This document shows positions 28,991 through 37,180 of a DNA stretch of 64,000 nt, piece by piece. How positions within the stretch are numbered: the first letter of the stretch is position 1; each line of letters begins with the position of its first letter. Source of the stretch: Sphingobacterium sp. CZ-UAM (GTDB taxonomy: Bacteria > Bacteroidota > Bacteroidia > Sphingobacteriales > Sphingobacteriaceae); contig NZ_MTCM01000001.1 of the NCBI RefSeq assembly GCF_002000245.1, positions 248,001 to 312,000 of the forward strand, read 5' to 3'. Under the pieces are notes generated by a model, which ran no database searches, was not told the origin of the DNA, and saw nothing but the letters and a program-made list of their open reading frames with translations. A program made the translations under genes and the position numbers.

Positions 28991-30181
28991 ATGAAAAACC
29001 TGAACGCTGAAATTGATGCTATTTTTCCAAAGGTCGTTGCTATCCGTCGGCATATCCATCAGCATCCTGAGTTATCTTTTCAGGAGTATGAGACGAGTGC
29101 CTATATCCAGGAACAATTAACCGCACTCGATATCCCATTTAAACTTGTGGCCAATACCGGTGTGGTTGCCCTATTGGAGGGCGAAAAATCGCCTAGTGAT
29201 ACTATTGTGGTTTTAAGGGCTGACATTGATGCATTGCCGATTCATGAGCAGAATGATGTGTTCTATAAATCTAAAAATGAAGGCGTCATGCACGCTTGTG
29301 GACATGATTTTCATACAGCAAATCTATTGGGTGTAGCCTCTGTATTAAAGGGGTATAAAGCTGAATTTTCAGGAAAGATTGTATTACTGTTTCAGCCTGC
29401 GGAGGAAAAAATTCCCGGTGGGGCAATCCAGATTTTGGAATCCGGGATATTGGAATCTTTTGGTGGAAAGATTAAGGCTATTTTGGGAATGCACGTAAGT
29501 CCACGCGTTCCATTGGGAAAAATAGGCTTACGACCAGGAAGGTTTATGGCTTCGAGTGATGAATTCTATATGACAATCAAAGGACGTGGTGGTCATGCTG
29601 CTGAGCCACATCGGGCCATCGACCCCATTATGATCGCTGCGCAGCTGCTCACGACCTTACAGCAAGTGGTCAGCCGTAAGGCGAATCCGGATATCCCATC
29701 CGTACTTACTTTTGGTCGTTTTATCGGTGAGGGGGCAGCGAATGTTATCCCTGAAGAAGTCAAACTGGCCGGAACCTTCCGGACAATGGACGAAGCCTGG
29801 CGTAAAGAAGCGTTGGAAACAGTTGCCGAAATTTCGCGAACATTACCTGTCGCTTTGGGAGCGACAGTGGATGTCGAGGTTCGACATGGCTATCCAGCCT
29901 TGAACAACAACCCTGTATTGACCCAGCAGGTAAAAAATATCATACAGGCAAACATGGGGAATGACGTGGTACAGGATTTGGAAATTTGGATGGCAGCAGA
30001 AGATTTTGCTTATTACTCTTATCGATATCCGTCTTTGTTTATGTTAGTAGGGACGAATAATAACGATAATGCGACTCAACATGGGCTTCATAATCCTCAG
30101 TTCAACCTCGACGAAAAGGCGTTTAAAATAGGAATTTCAGTTTTTATAAATGCTGCACTGTCCCTCTTGAACGAGTCTTAA
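28991..30181 (+). CDS. M20D-family amidohydrolase (N-acyl amino acid / hippurate hydrolase type)
   Basis: A cytoplasmic dinuclear metal amidohydrolase of 396 residues that removes acyl groups from amino acids or related amides. Near the N-terminus is RRHIHQHPELSFQEYETS. Metal ligands lie in MHACGHDFHTANLLG (about 100-114) and in the Glu-Glu of FQPAEEKIPGGA (about 135-147). The dimerisation domain contains GRGGHAAEPHRAIDP, and the last ligand region is HGLHNPQFNLDE. No signal peptide is seen. Family members include IAA-amino acid hydrolase, hippurate hydrolase and carboxypeptidase types, so the substrate is open. It converges with the YiiX-like gene, the stops being one base apart. Confidence 0.88.
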   Translation: MKNLNAEIDAIFPKVVAIRRHIHQHPELSFQEYETSAYIQEQLTALDIPFKLVANTGVVALLEGEKSPSDTIVVLRADIDALPIHEQNDVFYKSKNEGVMHACGHDFHTANLLGVASVLKGYKAEFSGKIVLLFQPAEEKIPGGAIQILESGILESFGGKIKAILGMHVSPRVPLGKIGLRPGRFMASSDEFYMTIKGRGGHAAEPHRAIDPIMIAAQLLTTLQQVVSRKANPDIPSVLTFGRFIGEGAANVIPEEVKLAGTFRTMDEAWRKEALETVAEISRTLPVALGATVDVEVRHGYPALNNNPVLTQQVKNIIQANMGNDVVQDLEIWMAAEDFAYYSYRYPSLFMLVGTNNNDNATQHGLHNPQFNLDEKAFKIGISVFINAALSLLNES

Positions 30182-30182
30182 A

Positions 30183-30860
30183 TTAATTGCTTGCTACTGT
30201 TGTCAAAAGCTTGCTATTGAAAATAGATGCAGGGGAAATTACTGTTTCCTCCAAAGGGATCCGATTGCCGTAACGTTCTTTGAGTTTGCTTTTGACCTCG
30301 ACGCTACTGAGATCAAAATCTTTGAGTTTTTCCAGTTTGCCCACTTCGATTCCGGCACCGCGCTGATAGATTTTCCAGATTAGTTCCGAACAATAAATTC
30401 GGTTATCCGACCATTCGAATGTAGCATCGTAGTTTTTGCCCAAAAATTCTTTACCGATTCCCTTCATTTTAGCTAAAACTTCTGTCGATAGTACTTTGTC
30501 TGCCTCTTTAAGTCGTTTGATGACATAATGTTTGTTTTTTCCTCGAGCGATCCAATCCATCATGCTGGTCACTGTGACGGGTTGAACAGCCTCCAGCACG
30601 TAAGGTTTTCCATCCTCATGAAAAATAAGACCACAGTGAGAGTAAGGAGAACCTGTGGCTAGTTGCACAGCTTTACACTGCGGCGAGACGGATGACTGAA
30701 AGATCATATCGCCATCTTTTAACTGAGGTAGCATCGCGCTACTGTTAACTTTTTTATCTAAAGCTCCGTTTTGAGCTTTCGTTGCATTAATCTGGAAATA
30801 AGATAGCCCGATCAGGAGCGTGCAAATGAGCAACAGGACAAATAAAGCTATTTTTTTCAT
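30183..30860 (-). CDS. YiiX/YebB-like permuted papain-fold (NlpC/P60-related) amidase
   Basis: A 225-residue protein with an N-terminal signal anchor (about 1-22, IALFVLLLICTLLIGLSYF), so membrane-anchored or periplasmic. The permuted papain-fold features are GDMIFQSSVS, SPYSHCGLIFHEDG (catalytic His) and RIYCSELIWKIYQRGAG (catalytic Cys), in His-before-Cys order as in YiiX/YebB (PF05708). Members probably cut amide bonds in peptidoglycan, peptides or lipids; the substrate is not established. It is a single gene, with 320 bp of noncoding DNA upstream. Confidence 0.8.
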   Translation of the reverse strand: MKKIALFVLLLICTLLIGLSYFQINATKAQNGALDKKVNSSAMLPQLKDGDMIFQSSVSPQCKAVQLATGSPYSHCGLIFHEDGKPYVLEAVQPVTVTSMMDWIARGKNKHYVIKRLKEADKVLSTEVLAKMKGIGKEFLGKNYDATFEWSDNRIYCSELIWKIYQRGAGIEVGKLEKLKDFDLSSVEVKSKLKERYGNRIPLEETVISPASIFNSKLLTTVASN

Positions 30861-31180
30861 ATGTGTAGTTTTTTAAATAGGATCATATAATCTGCTATCA
30901 TCTTTTATTCCAGCAAGATAAGAAACGTATCGGCATAATTTATAGATTTATCTGTATGACCTTATTTTGGTAACGTTATTTTAGCTGTTGTTAGTATGCG
31001 CTGATTATGTATTGTTGTTTCAATCCTGTCATTCCTTTTAAACAGCTATGCTGTTATTCAGTCACTATACTACCAGAAGTAGTGCATAGCATAAGTTGTT
31101 GTCCTTATCTTATGGCTATGAATTGTTTTTAAGTTTAGCTATTAGGATGATAGATAGTTTGATATGTGATAAGTGTTGTT
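30861..31180. other. Noncoding gap between two minus-strand genes
   Basis: 320 bp of AT-rich DNA. I see no open frame, strong hairpin or exact TAnnTTTG box. It should hold the promoter of the YiiX-like gene and the end of the unit at 31181-32624. Confidence 0.5.
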
Positions 31181-32143
31181 TTATTTAAAAAGATCAGCTA
31201 GCTTTTTTGCTTTCGCCCGCTCTGCGAATTGAATTGCATTAAGTACTTCTGTTTCATATTTGTATACCTTTTCTGTTGAAGCACGATGATCCAAAAGATA
31301 ACGTGCGATAACCTTATTTTTTTGTTGTATTGCTTTACCGAGCAAGGTGCATTGTGTAAAACTGTAGTCGAATTTGACCTCATCTATACCCAAGATGTCT
31401 AAACTGTTTAAGGATGTTTTTTTGATAAAATCCAAGTCCTCCTGTTCGATCGCCATTTTAAGTAATTCGAAGTCATTGAAATTCTTATTCTTTGTCAAAA
31501 ATGAGTTATAAAAGAACTTTGCCACAGCATAGTTTTTACTGGCTAACAAATTGTGGATCGCATTGTAACCAAATTCTGCTGTGTTGGAGAAATCGTTCAA
31601 TTGGCTTAAAAACAAGAGTATGTTTTCTTTGGGAACGGTCCCCCAGTTGAGTATTTTTAATTGTTCTAAATCGTTCACTGCAAATAAAGTTTCCAGTTCC
31701 CTGATAAAGTTCAAAGAAAATAAATGGCTGTTCAATCTAGGTTTGGATGGTAAATTGCTGGTTCTTAATATTTTGAGTTCGTTATCAGTAACCTGATAAT
31801 GAATAGAAATGGGAGACCCCTGATAACTACTGATTTTAAGTTCTGAGCCTGTTAATTCATATTGTTTCAGCCTAAGATTCTCGACGTTTGTGCTTGGGAA
31901 TAGGGTATTCAGATTCAATACTATAGCAAGATAGCTGCTATCATTTACCTGTAGATTATAGTGTAAATAGCCGTCGTCACTGATCGAATAGGGACTGAAT
32001 GACTGCTGTTGGAGCTGATCAGGCGAAGCGGCCCAAGTGTCCTGTGGCAATAAGAGTGTGCTTAGACTGATAAATAAATAGCATATATACGTTGATGTCC
32101 GCAAAAGAAATGCTCGAACAAAATACAAGTTATTCAACATCAT
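31181..32143 (-). CDS. Unrecognised exported protein with a possible ankyrin-like C-terminus
   Basis: 320 residues, function unknown. A hydrophobic N-terminus (about residues 8-38, ending DTWAAS) looks like a signal peptide. The middle is a beta-rich stretch with no motif I recognise. The C-terminal third (about 200-320) is helical with ankyrin-like units: YNAIHNLLASKNYAVAKFFYNSFL, LLGKAIQQKNKVIARYLLDHRAS, and VLNAIQFAERAKAKKLADLFK. This suggests a binding role rather than an enzyme. Its ATG lies inside the end of the upstream gene (14-base overlap), so the two are translationally coupled. Confidence 0.6.
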   Translation of the reverse strand: MMLNNLYFVRAFLLRTSTYICYLFISLSTLLLPQDTWAASPDQLQQQSFSPYSISDDGYLHYNLQVNDSSYLAIVLNLNTLFPSTNVENLRLKQYELTGSELKISSYQGSPISIHYQVTDNELKILRTSNLPSKPRLNSHLFSLNFIRELETLFAVNDLEQLKILNWGTVPKENILLFLSQLNDFSNTAEFGYNAIHNLLASKNYAVAKFFYNSFLTKNKNFNDFELLKMAIEQEDLDFIKKTSLNSLDILGIDEVKFDYSFTQCTLLGKAIQQKNKVIARYLLDHRASTEKVYKYETEVLNAIQFAERAKAKKLADLFK

Positions 32144-32624
32144 ATTGCGCTAAAATTGCCTCAATCTCATCTGTAAGTTTATAGGAGGCTGATTCCAGCA
32201 GGTCGATGTCGGCTTGAATGGCCGGAGTAATCGGCAATTGCATCAGTTTTCGATATACTTGAATGTCCAGATCAATACTCCTGAGTTTGAGTTGAAGTAA
32301 ATACTGCCCTTGCTCGGTTTGTAAGCAAAGTTGGCTGAACGCCTGTTTCAACCGCTCCAGTTCGGCAATTGTTCTTCTGTGGTCATTTTCTGCCGCTAGA
32401 CCGTAATTAGGGTATTTTTCACCTAGTTGATTGAATGCATCAAGATATTCCTGTTCCGATAAGGAATGTATATTCATGTAAAGCAGGTTATAGGCATATA
32501 AGGCTTCCTGATTTTCTTCACTGACCGGAACGTCCTGATAATCTTTGACCAACTGCGAGATGTCCTGATATTCTGTTTGTAAAATAGCTTCAATATCCTT
32601 ATTGATTAAATTTGCTTTGTTCAT
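32130..32624 (-). CDS. Unrecognised helical protein
   Basis: 164 residues, acidic and almost entirely helical by composition, without signal peptide, membrane segment or cysteine-rich motif. Long heptad-like stretches (for example HRRTIAELERLKQAFSQL) suggest a coiled coil. It is first in a two-gene unit with the ankyrin-like exported protein, which overlaps its end by 14 bases. I do not recognise a family. Confidence 0.55.
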   Translation of the reverse strand: MNKANLINKDIEAILQTEYQDISQLVKDYQDVPVSEENQEALYAYNLLYMNIHSLSEQEYLDAFNQLGEKYPNYGLAAENDHRRTIAELERLKQAFSQLCLQTEQGQYLLQLKLRSIDLDIQVYRKLMQLPITPAIQADIDLLESASYKLTDEIEAILAQYDVE

Positions 32625-32920
32625 GCGAATATTTTGTTCTTTTGGCAGTCAACGATCGTGATCAATTCGTTTGACTGTTTGTCTTAAAGACAAAGATCCG
32701 GTTTTCTGCGAAAGATACTATCCCTGTATTCAGCTAATTTTATACGGCCTCCTGGTCGTTTTGTGTTTCTCATTTTCAAGCAAATTTTAGCGTTTGTTTG
32801 CGTATGTTTAGGTGTCGCTGAAGGTAAAACTGTGATTTTGTATTGTGCTTTATTAATAAATAAAGTGTTTTTAATGAAATTTATTCCACTGATATTTAGC
32901 TGATTGTGTCTTTGTTTTGA

Positions 32921-32947
32921 TTCATTGAGTAAAAAATACTCAATGAA
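32921..32947. promoter_or_regulatory. Candidate NrtR operator 1
   Basis: A palindrome with perfect 11-bp arms (TTCATTGAGTA and its complement) around five A residues. It shares the core TTGAGTA-N5-TACTCAA with operator 2, 55 bp downstream centre to centre, and ends one base before the -33 box. The NrtR gene is the last gene of the operon it controls. The assignment to NrtR is inference from context. Confidence 0.7.
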
Positions 32948-32979
32948 TTTTGTTAAAGTAAAAATAATACGCATATTTG
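32948..32979 (+). promoter_or_regulatory. Promoter of the NAD-salvage operon
   Basis: TTTTG at 32948-32952, 19 bases, then CATATTTG at 32972-32979. It matches the Bacteroidota consensus except for the first -7 base. The two palindromes abut it on both sides, so repressor binding at either would block it. Confidence 0.6.
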
Positions 32980-32999
32980 TTGAGTAAAAAGTACTCAAC
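32979..32999. promoter_or_regulatory. Candidate NrtR operator 2
   Basis: 8-bp arms GTTGAGTA and TACTCAAC around AAAAG, with the same core as operator 1. It begins at the last base of the -7 box and covers the expected transcription start, 25 bases before the prs-like ATG. Confidence 0.7.
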
Positions 33000-33023
33000 T
33001 AGAGTAGCTGTAAAAAAAGAAAA

Positions 33024-33833
33024 ATGATTATATTAAATAAACATCAGCTCATCACCGAACAGTTTCCAAATGGAGAAACGAAAGTGAAGGATTTCGATCA
33101 GTGGATCAAAGCGGATAATCTGCTAGAATTTACCTATCAGGAAGATGGCGATTTGATCCGTTTGTTTTTTGTCAAGAAGCGACTTGAGGAAGCAGGGGCG
33201 AGTTGTAAATTATGGATTCGTTATATGCCCTATAGTCGTATGGATCGCAAAATTGAGGGCGACCTGTTTTCCCTAAAATATGTCGCTGCATTTATTAATA
33301 GCCTGCAGTTTGATAAAGTATATGTTGTCGAGCCGCATTCCGAAACAACCCTCACCTTACTGGAAAATAGTGTAGCAATTTATCCTGCGCTTGATTGGTT
33401 GCCGAAACTAATGGAAAAACTCGAATTTTCAGCTAATGACCGAATTGTATTTCCGGATAAAGGGGCAGCAGCACGCTATTTAAATAGTGGCTACGAAGAT
33501 GTCTGTGTGTTTGAAAAGCAACGCAATCCACAAACGGGACGTATCGAAGCGATGAAATTAAAAACAGGTAACATTGTAAAAGGTGCCAAATGCATAATTG
33601 TCGATGATTTATGTTCTGCAGGTGGAACATTTCTCTGGGCCGGAAAAATTCTAAAGGAGATGGGGGCAGGTGAAATCTACCTGTTGGTGACCCATTGTGA
33701 GTCAAGGATTTTCAAAGGTACTTTGTTGGAGGAAGATTCACCGATCGACCTTGTTTTTACCACAGATTCTATGATGAACACTACGCATCCGAAATTAAAT
33801 TATATCAACTTAACAACTGAAAGCTATGTTTAG
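33024..33833 (+). CDS. prs: Ribose-phosphate pyrophosphokinase-like protein (short Prs)
   Basis: It resembles PRPP synthetase but has 269 residues against about 310 in housekeeping Prs. The N-terminus begins directly at the FPNGETKVK segment, so roughly 30 residues are absent. Kept features are RYMPYSRMDRK (YxRxDR nucleotide region), VEPHSETT, the flexible-loop region FEKQRN, and the PRPP loop VDDLCSAGGTF (about 192-202). It should supply phosphoribosyl pyrophosphate to the nicotinamide phosphoribosyltransferase encoded next, whose start overlaps its end by 8 bases. A dedicated Prs next to NadV is a known arrangement. First gene of the operon after the NrtR-type operators. Confidence 0.82.
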   Translation: MIILNKHQLITEQFPNGETKVKDFDQWIKADNLLEFTYQEDGDLIRLFFVKKRLEEAGASCKLWIRYMPYSRMDRKIEGDLFSLKYVAAFINSLQFDKVYVVEPHSETTLTLLENSVAIYPALDWLPKLMEKLEFSANDRIVFPDKGAAARYLNSGYEDVCVFEKQRNPQTGRIEAMKLKTGNIVKGAKCIIVDDLCSAGGTFLWAGKILKEMGAGEIYLLVTHCESRIFKGTLLEEDSPIDLVFTTDSMMNTTHPKLNYINLTTESYV

Positions 33834-35334
33834 AGCAATTAGCAAAAATCCGATTCTCTGGACGGACGGTTACAAATTGTGTCACAAGGATCAGTATCCA
33901 GCGCATACAGAATGGGTATATGAAACCTGGACTCCCCGGATGTCAAGGATCGCAGGAATAAGCCATGTTGTATTCTTTGGATTGCAGGGTGCCTTAGCAG
34001 AGATCAATAATTCTTTCGACGAGTATTTTTTTAACCAACCTGAGGACACAGTTGTTGCACAGTATGAAGAAGCCATTCGTGAAGTGTTCGCGATGACCAA
34101 TCCTAATTTTGCGAGTACACATCAGTCACAACATATACGCGCTTTACATCGTTTGGGTTATCTTCCGATTAAGGTGAAAGCTTTGAAAGAGGGCAGTCTC
34201 GTACCGATAGGCGTGCCGATGTTTACGATCGAGAATACCCATCCAGATTTCTTCTGGTTGCCAGGTTATCTTGAAACGCAACTCTCCGCTTATATCTGGT
34301 CACCAATGACCGCTGCGACTATCGCTGATCAATACAAGCGATTGTTGACAGGTTTTGCTGAAAAAACAGGTGATGTCACTAAAGTATTCACCCAAGCTGG
34401 AGATTTCTCCATGCGGGGTATGGGGTCACCTGAAACGGCTTATCGCACTGCAGGCGGGCATTTACTAAGCTTCGGTGTTTCTGCAACACTCTCCGTTCGG
34501 GAATACCTCAAAACCTATTACGCAGCCACAAGTGATGTCATGATGTACACGCCTTCAACAGAACATAGTGTGATGTGTTCTTACGGTGAACAGGAGGTTG
34601 AAGCCTTCCGGCATTTGATTACGAAGGTTTATCCCAGCGGAAACATTTCTATTGTGTCCGACACCTATGACCTATGGCATGTTGTCGATCATGTATTGCC
34701 ACAATTGAAAGAACTGATCATGGGACGGGAAGGCAAAGTTGTCATTCGACCAGACAGTGGCGATCCTGTTAAGATTATTTGTGGTGATCCGGAAGCTGAC
34801 CACGAAACAGTTCAAAAAGGGATTGTCGAACGTTTGTTTGAACTTTTTGGCGGGAAGGTCAACGCGAAAGGCTTCAAAGAACTTGATCCGCATATTGCTG
34901 TTGTATATGGCGATTCCATCACCGTGGAACGGGCAACAAAGATCTGCGAAGGTTTGGTGGCGAAAGGTTTTGCCTCGACCAATACAATACTTGGAATAGG
35001 ATCCTATACCTATCAGTATGTTACGAGAGATACCTTTGGCTTCGCTTTAAAGGGAACGGCCGAAATTGTTGACGGTCAGTTTAAAGCTATTCAGAAAAGG
35101 CCGGCCACAGATACAGGTAACTTTAAAAAATCCCAAAAGGGTATGGTTGCTGTTATATTCGAAGATAACGATTTTCGTATGATAGACGACCTCAATCCAG
35201 TAACTATCGAACAATTGAATGAACGTAATCTGCTCAAAGAATGTTTTGTGGATGGGGCCTTTGTCAGCGCGGCTAGTTTTAAGGAAATAAGAAACAGATT
35301 GGAAACAGAATCAGTAAGAGTATATGGAAAATAA
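33826..35334 (+). CDS. nadV: Nicotinamide phosphoribosyltransferase (NAMPT/NadV)
   Basis: It makes nicotinamide mononucleotide from nicotinamide and PRPP in the cytoplasm. 502 residues, the family's usual length. Recognisable stretches are LWTDGYKLCHKDQYPAHTEWVYETWTPR at the N-terminus, FSMRGMGSPETAYRTAGGHLLSF (about 192-214, substrate-binding region), and STEHSVMCSYGEQE with its active-site His. Further on are SDTYDLWHVV, VVIRPDSGDPV and ILGIGSYTYQYVTRDTFGFALK. The start overlaps the prs-like gene by 8 bases and the end overlaps nadE by 11, so the three are coupled. NMN would still need an adenylyltransferase, not encoded in this window. Confidence 0.93.
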   Translation: MFRAISKNPILWTDGYKLCHKDQYPAHTEWVYETWTPRMSRIAGISHVVFFGLQGALAEINNSFDEYFFNQPEDTVVAQYEEAIREVFAMTNPNFASTHQSQHIRALHRLGYLPIKVKALKEGSLVPIGVPMFTIENTHPDFFWLPGYLETQLSAYIWSPMTAATIADQYKRLLTGFAEKTGDVTKVFTQAGDFSMRGMGSPETAYRTAGGHLLSFGVSATLSVREYLKTYYAATSDVMMYTPSTEHSVMCSYGEQEVEAFRHLITKVYPSGNISIVSDTYDLWHVVDHVLPQLKELIMGREGKVVIRPDSGDPVKIICGDPEADHETVQKGIVERLFELFGGKVNAKGFKELDPHIAVVYGDSITVERATKICEGLVAKGFASTNTILGIGSYTYQYVTRDTFGFALKGTAEIVDGQFKAIQKRPATDTGNFKKSQKGMVAVIFEDNDFRMIDDLNPVTIEQLNERNLLKECFVDGAFVSAASFKEIRNRLETESVRVYGK

Positions 35335-36106
35335 CTTAAGAAAACCGTTTTTCATCAATGATGAAAACGTTGCACAGTATGCCCAAAAAATGGCATCATG
35401 GATTGCGGGTCAGGTAAATGCGGCAAACCGTCAAGGTTTAGTGCTTGGCATGAGCGGCGGGATTGATTGTAGTGTGGTGGCTTGTCTATGCCATCTGGCG
35501 AAAGTGGATGTCCATTTGGTCATGATGCCCTATGGTAGCGATATGAACAATAGTAAGAGTCATGCACATGGGATGGAGCTTATTGAAAAATTTGATTTTC
35601 CTTACCATATCTTTGATATCAAGCCAGCTGTCGATGCGTTGACCATCAATAATGAAGCCTATATCGCAGCCTCCAGCGAATCCAACCGTGTTTTGAGCTT
35701 AGCCAATATCCGGCCACGGGTTCGTATGACCTACCTCTATCAATTTGCACAATTGGGAAGCCGTTTTGTGATCGGTACCGGCAATATGGCCGAAGCGACC
35801 GTAGGTTACTTTACCAAATGGGGAGATGGCGCTTATGATCTTAATCCCTTGGCCATGGTGACCAAGCAAGAAGTATATACACTGGCAAAATACCTAGGTG
35901 TTCCCGAATCCATTCAATATAAGAGCCCCTCTGCAGGGTTATGGGAAGGACAGACAGACGAAGAAGAATTGGGCATGCGTTATGCACAGATTGACGGATT
36001 TATTCTGACTGGAACATCCGGTGATTCAACGATAGATGAACTGATCCGCAGACGTCAACAACAGTCTGCGCATAAGTTTGCGGCGATTCCAACTTTCAAA
36101 GGCTAG
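35324..36106 (+). CDS. nadE: NAD+ synthase, ammonia-dependent type
   Basis: It amidates nicotinic acid adenine dinucleotide to NAD+ with ATP. 260 residues, without the glutaminase domain of the long form, so it should use free ammonia. The P-loop of the N-type ATP pyrophosphatase fold is LGMSGGIDCSVVACLC (about 41-56). Other family stretches are NIRPRVRMTYLYQFA, VIGTGNMAEATVGYFTKWGDGAYDLNPL and KSPSAGLWEGQTDEEELG. It overlaps nadV by 11 bases. A gap of 155 bp separates it from the nicotinamidase-like gene. With nadV it covers both the amidated and the deamidated salvage branches. Confidence 0.93.
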   Translation: MENNLRKPFFINDENVAQYAQKMASWIAGQVNAANRQGLVLGMSGGIDCSVVACLCHLAKVDVHLVMMPYGSDMNNSKSHAHGMELIEKFDFPYHIFDIKPAVDALTINNEAYIAASSESNRVLSLANIRPRVRMTYLYQFAQLGSRFVIGTGNMAEATVGYFTKWGDGAYDLNPLAMVTKQEVYTLAKYLGVPESIQYKSPSAGLWEGQTDEEELGMRYAQIDGFILTGTSGDSTIDELIRRRQQQSAHKFAAIPTFKG

Positions 36107-36261
36107 TAAAAAACATAATTGATAGAAATCTTTGGGTTTAGAATTCTGGCTAAAGGAATGTAGATTTTAAACGGAGTAACGCCCATTTGACAGATGGTAT
36201 AGGAGCATAACAATTTATTTATATCATCGATAGGATACCTAAAACACATAATTATTGACAG

Positions 36262-37176
36262 ATGAAAACAAGATATGAACAGATCGTTGATGTAAGGAAG
36301 ATCGCATCCGAAAAAGGAGGGGATATTCCGGCTATATTGTCATTGGCGGAACAGGAGCAAATCCTGCCTGCTGCATCAGATAAAAAGCGGACACTGCTTT
36401 TGGCGATTGATGTACAAAACGATTTTATGGAATCCATTGGGAGTCTACCGGTAGCTGGTTCGCGTGCTGATGTACAACGACTGACCCAATGGATATACAA
36501 CAATATGGCTTCTTTGACGCAGGTTATGTGCAGCCTTGACTGCCATTCACTGCGGCAGATTTTCCATGCAGACTGGTGGGTGGATAAGCAAGGAAATCAG
36601 CCTAAACCTTTTACGGTCATCCGTCACAAGGATCTTATCGATGGAACCTGGACTGTTGCCAATTCGGACACAGCTGAACAATCTCTAGTTTATCTTAAAA
36701 ATTTAGAAGCCGAAGGGAGAAAGGAGCTTTGTATCTGGCCCTATCATTGTTTAGAGGGGAGTTCAGGGGCGCAATTGGAAAGTCAATTTACCAATATGCT
36801 CTATTTTCACAGCGCCGCACGGCGAGTCAAACCCCTATTGGTCTATAAAGGACAGGATCCCTACACTGAAATGTATGGTATCATCAAAGCCGAATACGAC
36901 GACAATAAATTTGTCAATCATGCCGTGCTCGAGGCTATCCAGGCTTACGATGCCATCTATATTGCAGGACAGGCATCAAGTCACTGTGTATTGGCATCTG
37001 CAATGCAGATATTGGAATATTTTGCGGAGGATAAAGCGATTACGTCTCGCATTACACTACTGATCGACTGTATGTCGCCTATTGCTGGTTTCGAAGAGGC
37101 TACACTGCAGGCTTTTGAATCACTGCGTGAAAAATATGGCATACAGATCAAAAAATCCACAGACGTAATTTTATAA
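36262..37176 (+). CDS. Nicotinamidase-like cysteine hydrolase (isochorismatase superfamily)
   Basis: 304 residues, clearly longer than the usual 180-220 of PncA. The superfamily triad is visible: Asp in LLAIDVQNDFMES, a probable Lys in VYKGQDPYTEMYG, and Cys in AGQASSHCVLASAM. The metal site of nicotinamidases (D-x-H...H) has a match in SLDCHSLRQIFHADWW. The extra length is mainly an N-terminal extension of about 40 residues and a middle insertion around WPYHCLEGSSGAQLESQF. In this operon it most likely converts nicotinamide to nicotinate, but a related amide is possible. It is 4 bp upstream of nrtR. Confidence 0.72.
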   Translation: MKTRYEQIVDVRKIASEKGGDIPAILSLAEQEQILPAASDKKRTLLLAIDVQNDFMESIGSLPVAGSRADVQRLTQWIYNNMASLTQVMCSLDCHSLRQIFHADWWVDKQGNQPKPFTVIRHKDLIDGTWTVANSDTAEQSLVYLKNLEAEGRKELCIWPYHCLEGSSGAQLESQFTNMLYFHSAARRVKPLLVYKGQDPYTEMYGIIKAEYDDNKFVNHAVLEAIQAYDAIYIAGQASSHCVLASAMQILEYFAEDKAITSRITLLIDCMSPIAGFEEATLQAFESLREKYGIQIKKSTDVIL

Positions 37177-37180
37177 CAAG

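Noticed and set aside
32684..32998. A 104-codon minus-strand open frame
   Set aside because: It lies across the two operator palindromes and the promoter, begins inside operator 2, and has no recognisable composition. Treated as chance.
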